Assembly (NCBI GenBank): GCA_045616945.1
Contig: JAZLHR010000038.1
Coordinates: forward strand, 1 to 31,809
DNA: 31,809 nt
Source: UBA6987 sp045616945
GTDB taxonomy: Bacteria > Bacillota > Clostridia > Lachnospirales > Lachnospiraceae
Reading direction: 5' to 3'
In this document: positions 27,814-31,809 of the stretch, one piece after another
How the letters are laid out: every line of letters starts with the position of its first letter
Position numbering within the stretch: the first letter of the stretch is position 1
Made by a program: the position numbers and the translations under genes
The notes under the pieces: generated by a model
Told to the model about the DNA's origin: nothing
Seen by the model: only the letters and a program-made list of their open reading frames with translations
Database searches by the model: none

Positions 27814-28515
27814 TCAGATTTCTATCTGCAGTCCCAGTAATGCCGGGACGATCACAGACGCCAGCGTAATGGCAAAAAGGAGCATGATCGGCAGCAGAAG
27901 CCAGCTTTCCGCTTCTTCTCCGCGGCGCTTCACGCTGCGCAGGCTCGCCTCCAGTCCCGCGGAGCTTTCCGCGGCCAGCATCCGGCACAGTTCACGGTTG
28001 CCCTGCTGCACGGAAGCCTCCAGCAGCCCGCCGAGGCGCAGATATTCCGCTGTTTTGCACCGTCTGCCGAAGCGCCCCAGGGCCTCGTCCTCATACATAC
28101 CGCCCAGCATTTCCTTCTGGGCCGTGCGCATTTCCTCATAAACCGCGCGTTTTTTCCCGCCGGCCGCCAATTCCGCCTCATAACGCTTCACAAGCTCCTG
28201 CCAGGCGGAACGGAGGGACAGCCCCGCGATCATGTAAAGAGACAGCCCGGTCACCATTTCCCCGTACTGCGCAGTGAGTTCCCGGCGCAGCTTCCGTTCG
28301 TCCTGTTTTTTCTTTTCCTCCGGCAGATACACGATCGCCGCGGCCGCAGCCGCCCCAAGCAGCAGGAACGCAAGTGGCGCCTCCGTCAGCTTTCCGATGG
28401 CCGATACAGCCGTCAGGAGCCCTCCGGCGGCCAGCGCCGCCAGTGCCGCAGCAAAGTGTTTTTTCTGCTCCGGTACATCCGAAAATACCTTCGGCTTTTC
28501 ATTTTTCCGTTTCAC
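27814..28515 (-). CDS. TadC-like inner-membrane platform protein (T2SSF domain)
   Basis: This 233-residue protein has two N-terminal hydrophobic helices (about 21-62), a cytosolic helical domain with the GEMVTGLSLYMIAGLSLRSAW motif region of the type II secretion F family, and a C-terminal hydrophobic hairpin (about 200-230). With TadB it forms the membrane platform on which CpaF acts during pilus assembly. The start is GTG 28515 with GGAGGA 6 bp upstream, overlapping the end of the TadB gene by 17 bp. The next in-frame ATG would lose the basic N-terminus. Confidence 0.85.
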   Translation of the reverse strand: MKRKNEKPKVFSDVPEQKKHFAAALAALAAGGLLTAVSAIGKLTEAPLAFLLLGAAAAAAIVYLPEEKKKQDERKLRRELTAQYGEMVTGLSLYMIAGLSLRSAWQELVKRYEAELAAGGKKRAVYEEMRTAQKEMLGGMYEDEALGRFGRRCKTAEYLRLGGLLEASVQQGNRELCRMLAAESSAGLEASLRSVKRRGEEAESWLLLPIMLLFAITLASVIVPALLGLQIEI

Positions 28516-29404
28516 CGGCTTCCTCCAGGATCTTTCTTCCCCATACGGCCGCAGCCGCGTAAAACACCAGCGACAGCAGCATGGTGAACCGTCCGGCCGC
28601 AGCCGAATACAGTTTGTCCGCCAGCTCCGGCGCCGCTAGATTCAGATACAGCAATATTCCGGGCGGCATCGCACACATGATGATGAATTCCGTCCGCTGC
28701 CCGGTGAGTGCCGTAACGGTCTCCTCACGGACCAGACGCCTCGCCTCCATTGCCTCCGCCATGGCTTTGAGGACCGGCAGATAATCCCCGCCCTGTTTTT
28801 TCGCCACGGCAAATACTCCCGCCAGCTCGCCCGCTTCCCGCAGGCCGCTGCGCCGCTGCAGATCTTCCCACAGCTTTTCCGGCGGCAGCTTCAGGCGGAG
28901 ATGCGTTTCAAACCGCTTTGCCTCCTGCGCCATCATACTGTCCTCGCCGAACACTCCCGCAGCCTCCCGCCCGGCCAGCATCATCGCATTTTCCAGCGCA
29001 TAGCCCGAGCGGAGCAGGGTCGTGACAGAAAGCAGATATACCCGCAGCTGCCCCGTGAGTTCCCGTCTTTTCCGGGTCTCCTTTTCATCCGCGGCCACAC
29101 GTCTGACCGAATATCCGCCGGCAAGAGAAACCGCGGCGCACAAAGCGGAACGGAAAAACAGCTGCCCCAGCAGCAGTCCGACGGCGCAGCCGACGCCCCA
29201 CGCCAGCACTTTTTCCCCCGGCGTCAGGCAAAAGGGCGGATACGCATGCGCCGGCAGCCATTTTCGGATCCGTTTACGAAACAGGCCGTTCTTCTCCGGC
29301 AGCTGGCCATTTTCCTTTGCAGTACGGGATACGTGCCGTCCGAGCCAGTCCTTTCCCTTTTTCAGACAGGAAAACAGGCTCCGTATGTATTTCTTCTCCG
29401 TCAA
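28499..29404 (-). CDS. TadB-like inner-membrane platform protein (T2SSF domain)
   Basis: This 301-residue type II secretion F-family protein has membrane helices near 68-100 and 250-290 and a cytosolic T2SSF domain containing LRVYLLSVTTLLRSGYALENAM and AKKQGGDYLPVL. It pairs with the TadC protein. The start is TTG 29404, supported by a strong GGAGGTGA 6 bp upstream. It lies inside the cpaF frame, so the first 44 codons overlap cpaF by 131 bp in another frame. No ATG, GTG or TTG start lies between the overlap and the first helix that would avoid it. The N-terminal 50 residues are basic and poorly conserved-looking. Confidence 0.85.
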   Translation of the reverse strand: MTEKKYIRSLFSCLKKGKDWLGRHVSRTAKENGQLPEKNGLFRKRIRKWLPAHAYPPFCLTPGEKVLAWGVGCAVGLLLGQLFFRSALCAAVSLAGGYSVRRVAADEKETRKRRELTGQLRVYLLSVTTLLRSGYALENAMMLAGREAAGVFGEDSMMAQEAKRFETHLRLKLPPEKLWEDLQRRSGLREAGELAGVFAVAKKQGGDYLPVLKAMAEAMEARRLVREETVTALTGQRTEFIIMCAMPPGILLYLNLAAPELADKLYSAAAGRFTMLLSLVFYAAAAVWGRKILEEAGETEK

Positions 29405-30473
29405 AGTCCGTCACCTCCCGAATCTCCCACACGCGGCGCTTTCCGTCCTCGCCGCGGTCCAGATGCACCAGCAGATCCAGAGCAGACGCAATCTGACTGC
29501 GTACCGCCCGCAGGGGCAGTTCCCCGCCCATCAGCACCATGGTCTCCAGACGGGCCAGCATATCCTGCGCACTGTTCGCGTGGCCGGTCGACACGGAACC
29601 GCGGTGTCCGGTATTCATCGCCTGCAGCATATCCAGCGCTTCTTCCCCGCGCACCTCCCCGACGATGATCCGGTTCGGCCGCATACGCAGGGCAGCCCGT
29701 ATCAGATCGCGTACGGTGATACGGTTTTCGCCCTGCAGATTGGCATCTCGCGTTTCCAGCCGGACGAGGTTCGGCAGCCGCTGCAGCTGCAGTTCGAGGG
29801 AATCTTCTATCGTGATGACCCTTTCCTCCGGCGGGATAAAGGCGGAAAGCGCATTCAAAAAAGTCGTCTTTCCGGAGCTTGTTCCCCCGCTGATAAAGAT
29901 ATTGCAGCCGACTTTTACGGCTGTCCGCAGAAAATCCGCCGCCTCGCGCGAGACCGTCCCGCATTCGACCAGCTTTTCCATGGTGAACGGCTCCCGGTTG
30001 AATTTCCGTACCGTCATGACCGGCCCCTCCGGGGCCGCCGGCGGGAGCACGATGCTGACACGTGAACCGTCCTCCAGCCGCAGGTCCGCGATCGGTGAGG
30101 ATGTATTGACCAGCCGGTTCACGCCGGCTGCCATCAGCTGGATCACATCCTCCAGCGTTTCCTTTTCCTCAAAGCGCCTGTGCCAGAGTTCCATCCGGCT
30201 GCCGCGCTCTAAAAATATTTTCCCGTGGCCGTTGACCATGATCTCCGTCACCGAATCATCGTCCAGCGCCTCCTGCAGGATATCCATGCCCCGGAAAGAA
30301 TCCAGCAGCTGTTTCCGCGCCGTCGTTTTTTCCGCCAGCGTCAGTTTTTCTTCCCGCCCGAGCCGCATCACGGCCTCATCGATCCTGGCCGCCAGGGCGC
30401 CCGGCTCCGGTGTGCCTGCCGTTTCCAGCGCCGCGGCGATCTCCCGCCGCAGGCTTTTCAGCTTTTCCCGCAA
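29274..30473 (-). CDS. cpaF: CpaF/TadA-type secretion ATPase
   Basis: This 399-residue type II/IV secretion ATPase powers Tad/Flp pilus extrusion from the cytosolic face. It has an N-terminal helical domain (1-60), a PAS-like N2 domain (DDDSVTEIMVNGHGKIFLE), Walker A GGTSSGKT (196-203), the Asp box TIEDSLELQL, Walker B RIIVGEVRGEEA (268-279), and the His box NTGHRGSVSTGHANS. All catalytic motifs are intact. The start is TTG 30473, immediately after the TAA of the CpaE-like gene, with AGGAGG 8 bp upstream in that gene's last codons, so translation is probably coupled. The 3' end overlaps tadB. Confidence 0.95.
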   Translation of the reverse strand: MREKLKSLRREIAAALETAGTPEPGALAARIDEAVMRLGREEKLTLAEKTTARKQLLDSFRGMDILQEALDDDSVTEIMVNGHGKIFLERGSRMELWHRRFEEKETLEDVIQLMAAGVNRLVNTSSPIADLRLEDGSRVSIVLPPAAPEGPVMTVRKFNREPFTMEKLVECGTVSREAADFLRTAVKVGCNIFISGGTSSGKTTFLNALSAFIPPEERVITIEDSLELQLQRLPNLVRLETRDANLQGENRITVRDLIRAALRMRPNRIIVGEVRGEEALDMLQAMNTGHRGSVSTGHANSAQDMLARLETMVLMGGELPLRAVRSQIASALDLLVHLDRGEDGKRRVWEIREVTDFDGEEIHTEPVFLSEKGKGLARTARIPYCKGKWPAAGEERPVS

Positions 30474-31442
30474 TTACAGATCCTCCTCCAGCAGCAGCTG
30501 CTTCACAAAGCGCCCCCAGGCGGTAAAGCGCAGCCGCCGGTAGTCCAGAAATTCTCCTTTTTCCTCCGGCTCCGGCAATATGAAGCGTCGGATCCGCCCC
30601 AGTATCTCCTCACGGCCGCTTTCCTCCAGAAAGCTGCGCCATTCCGCCTCCTTCGCGCCGGAGATTTTATCGCTGCGCACTGCCGTGAAAATCCGGCTGC
30701 ACTGTTCCAGCAGGACCAGCGGATCTGCCGGCCCCTCGCCGATATCCAATATCACATAATGATAAATGCCGCTTTCCTTCAGGGCCTGCAGCAATTTTTC
30801 CCAATCCTCCCGGGACGCGGCCGGGACATCCTCCCGCCCTGCCGCAGGCTGCACGTAGCACAGATTGCCCAAATGCTCCGTCAGTTCCGGCAGTCTGGCC
30901 GCAGGCTTTTCCTGTACCCGGACGTAATATAAGAGGTCCGACAGGCTCCCTTCGCTTTCCCCGCCCAGCAGGCGGCCCAGACCGGAGAACTGTTCCAGAT
31001 TCAGATACAGGACCGTATCCTGCTCTGCCAGCTGCTGCCCCGCCAATAAGGCCGCGGCCGTCTGGCCAGCTCCGCGCACGGGCGAATAGAAGCCCCAGAT
31101 CTGCGTTTCGCGGCCGGGCGTTTTCTCCGGACGGTTTTCGATCCCCCGAAGCAGCTGCCGCACATTTTTCTCCATGGGCCGATAGCGGTAAATTGCCGCC
31201 GGGTCCTCCGGCCGGGGCGTTTCCGAAAATACAAAGGTGCCGAATTTTCCCTCCAGACCTTCCTCCGGAGCATCCGTCAGCAGCAGATCCGGCTGGTTTT
31301 CCGTCACATACAGGCGCATTTCCTCTTTTTCCGCAAAGCACTTGACCCGCAAAGGAAAACGGACGTGTCTCTGCAGATAATCCGTAAAGCGGTACGCATA
31401 CCGTTTGTCTTCATGATACAGAACCAATGTCTTCTCTTTCAT
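30474..31442 (-). CDS. CpaE/TadZ-like P-loop protein with degenerate Walker A
   Basis: This 322-residue protein is first in the pilus operon. Residues 1-105 resemble a receiver-like domain (LYHEDKRYAYRF; DLLLTDAP), and residues about 113-322 a MinD/ParA-like domain: WGFYSPVRGAGQTAAALLAG, VLYLNLEQFSG and YVILDIGEGP. CpaE/TadZ proteins localise the pilus machine at the membrane. The deviant Walker A KGGxGKT is VRGAGQT (122-128) here, lacking both lysines, so nucleotide hydrolysis is doubtful. The start ATG 31442 is chosen for its AGGAGG 5 bp upstream; an earlier start would run into the promoter. Confidence 0.82.
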   Translation of the reverse strand: MKEKTLVLYHEDKRYAYRFTDYLQRHVRFPLRVKCFAEKEEMRLYVTENQPDLLLTDAPEEGLEGKFGTFVFSETPRPEDPAAIYRYRPMEKNVRQLLRGIENRPEKTPGRETQIWGFYSPVRGAGQTAAALLAGQQLAEQDTVLYLNLEQFSGLGRLLGGESEGSLSDLLYYVRVQEKPAARLPELTEHLGNLCYVQPAAGREDVPAASREDWEKLLQALKESGIYHYVILDIGEGPADPLVLLEQCSRIFTAVRSDKISGAKEAEWRSFLEESGREEILGRIRRFILPEPEEKGEFLDYRRLRFTAWGRFVKQLLLEEDL

Positions 31443-31485
31443 TCGTCCCTCCTTTTCCCCTGCCGCGCCGCAGGAGACAGTATTT

Positions 31486-31514
31486 ATTATGATTTGGCGC
31501 AAATGCAGGGTCAA
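31486..31514 (-). promoter_or_regulatory. Promoter of the Tad/Flp pilus operon
   Basis: On the minus strand TTGACC (31509-31514), 17 bp, CATAAT (31486-31491). It lies about 45 bp before the CpaE-like start and is the only clear promoter found for the ten-gene cluster. No other gene is seen between here and the element end at 31595. Confidence 0.7.
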
Positions 31515-31594
31515 CGGCCAACCCCGCAAGCCCTGTGACGATTCGTGACACCGTGCGTTGCGTCCCGGCGCGGCGCCCTCCGTGCATCAAAAAA

Positions 31595-31809
31595 GGGGCT
31601 GTAAAAAAACTCAATCCGTTAACTAACCCAAACGGCAGAGCCGCAAGTGAAAGTTGCTTGCGCCCCTCCCGTTTTTCCGCCCACTCTCAGGAAGAAGCTT
31701 TTTTCTATGCAAAAACCGCCGTAACCATAGCGATTACGACGGTTTTCTGGTATACTTTGGTTATGCTAAAAAACAAAAATACCATTGTTTATTCTACACC
31801 AAAACAGCT
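31595..31809 (+). mobile_element. Possible left end of an insertion sequence, partial
   Basis: From 31595 the DNA becomes AT-rich and begins GGGGCTGTAAAAAAACTC, which resembles the terminal inverted repeat style (GGGGCTGT...) of IS1182-like elements as I remember them. A 35-nt hairpin (AAAACCGCCGTAA at 31712-31724, TTACGACGGTTTT at 31734-31746) sits just before a short open frame. This is where many elements place a stem to block incoming transcription. The other end and most of the presumed transposase lie outside the window, so family and boundaries are unconfirmed. Confidence 0.45.
31763..31809 (+). CDS. Start of an unidentified ORF, possible transposase, partial
   Basis: ATG 31763 opens a frame of 15 codons that continues past the right edge (MLKNKNTIVYSTPKQ). 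Codon use is AT-rich, unlike every other gene here. An extended -10 (TG-G-TATACT, 31748-31756) ends 6 bp before the ATG, which would give a leaderless message. No ribosome binding site is visible. Too short to identify; a transposase is suggested only by the upstream element-like sequence. Confidence 0.35.
   Translation, partial: MLKNKNTIVYSTPKQ

Noticed and set aside
29274..29404. Frameshift error at the cpaF/tadB junction
   Set aside because: Both the cpaF 3' end and the tadB start look complete, and the TTG start has its own GGAGGTGA. A true overlap explains the data without an error.
1..31809. tRNA, rRNA or known riboswitch
   Set aside because: I looked for tRNA-like GGTTCGAATCC arms and familiar riboswitch cores in the intergenic gaps and saw none that I could support by eye.

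Overview
The window looks like chromosomal DNA from a moderately GC-rich anaerobic Bacillota, most likely class Clostridia and Lachnospiraceae-like. This rests on gene content: MutS2, a YerC-type TrpR-like regulator, Pgi of about 450 residues, RpiB, and a Gram-positive Tad/Flp pilus operon with DUF5702 and DUF6382 proteins. Most starts carry strong AGGAGG-type ribosome binding sites, and many promoters have a near-consensus -35/-10 pair with 17 bp spacing. There is no rRNA, tRNA or CRISPR array. The only sign of a mobile element is at the extreme right edge.

Layout. 1-409 (-) is the N-terminus of a secreted lipoprotein, probably a family 5 ABC solute-binding protein. 848-4639 is a compact catabolic module: GalD-like tautomerase and GalB-like hydratase (-), a divergent LysR regulator, and a GalC-like aldolase (+). 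Together these are the lower gallate/protocatechuate 4,5-cleavage route, from 4-oxalomesaconate or its keto tautomer to pyruvate and oxaloacetate, but no ring-cleaving oxygenase is present here. 4721-8343 (-) holds pgi, then an operon of a DapF-fold racemase-like protein, a YerC-like regulator and a lipoate-protein ligase. 8549-13064 (+) holds mutS2 and an OmpR-type two-component system. 13350-15998 (+) holds a PlsC-like acyltransferase with a zinc-ribbon tail and a GltS-like sodium symporter. 16065-18643 is a type I dehydroquinase-like gene and an SDR dehydrogenase, divergent from an AraC regulator.

18929-23099 (-) is an operon of an EF-G/TetM-like translational GTPase fused to a YacP/Rae1-type NYN nuclease domain, then Sua5 (t6A tRNA modification), then RpiB. 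Its roughly 200-nt leader is built from four tandem hairpins of about 40 nt that share a CGUAUUA loop. This is the most unusual object in the window: a ribosome-binding GTPase carrying a ribosome-linked mRNA endonuclease domain, behind an ordered RNA leader.

23544-31442 (-) is a ten-gene Tad/Flp pilus operon: CpaE-like, CpaF, TadB, TadC, Flp pilin, DUF5702, TadE with zinc-binding-like tails, prepilin peptidase, a small TadE-like pseudopilin, and DUF6382. The genes are tightly overlapped, use TTG, TTG and GTG starts, and follow one strong promoter at 31486-31514. The window ends in AT-rich DNA that looks like the left end of an insertion sequence.

Functions are assigned from motifs and remembered family features. 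No database search was possible.
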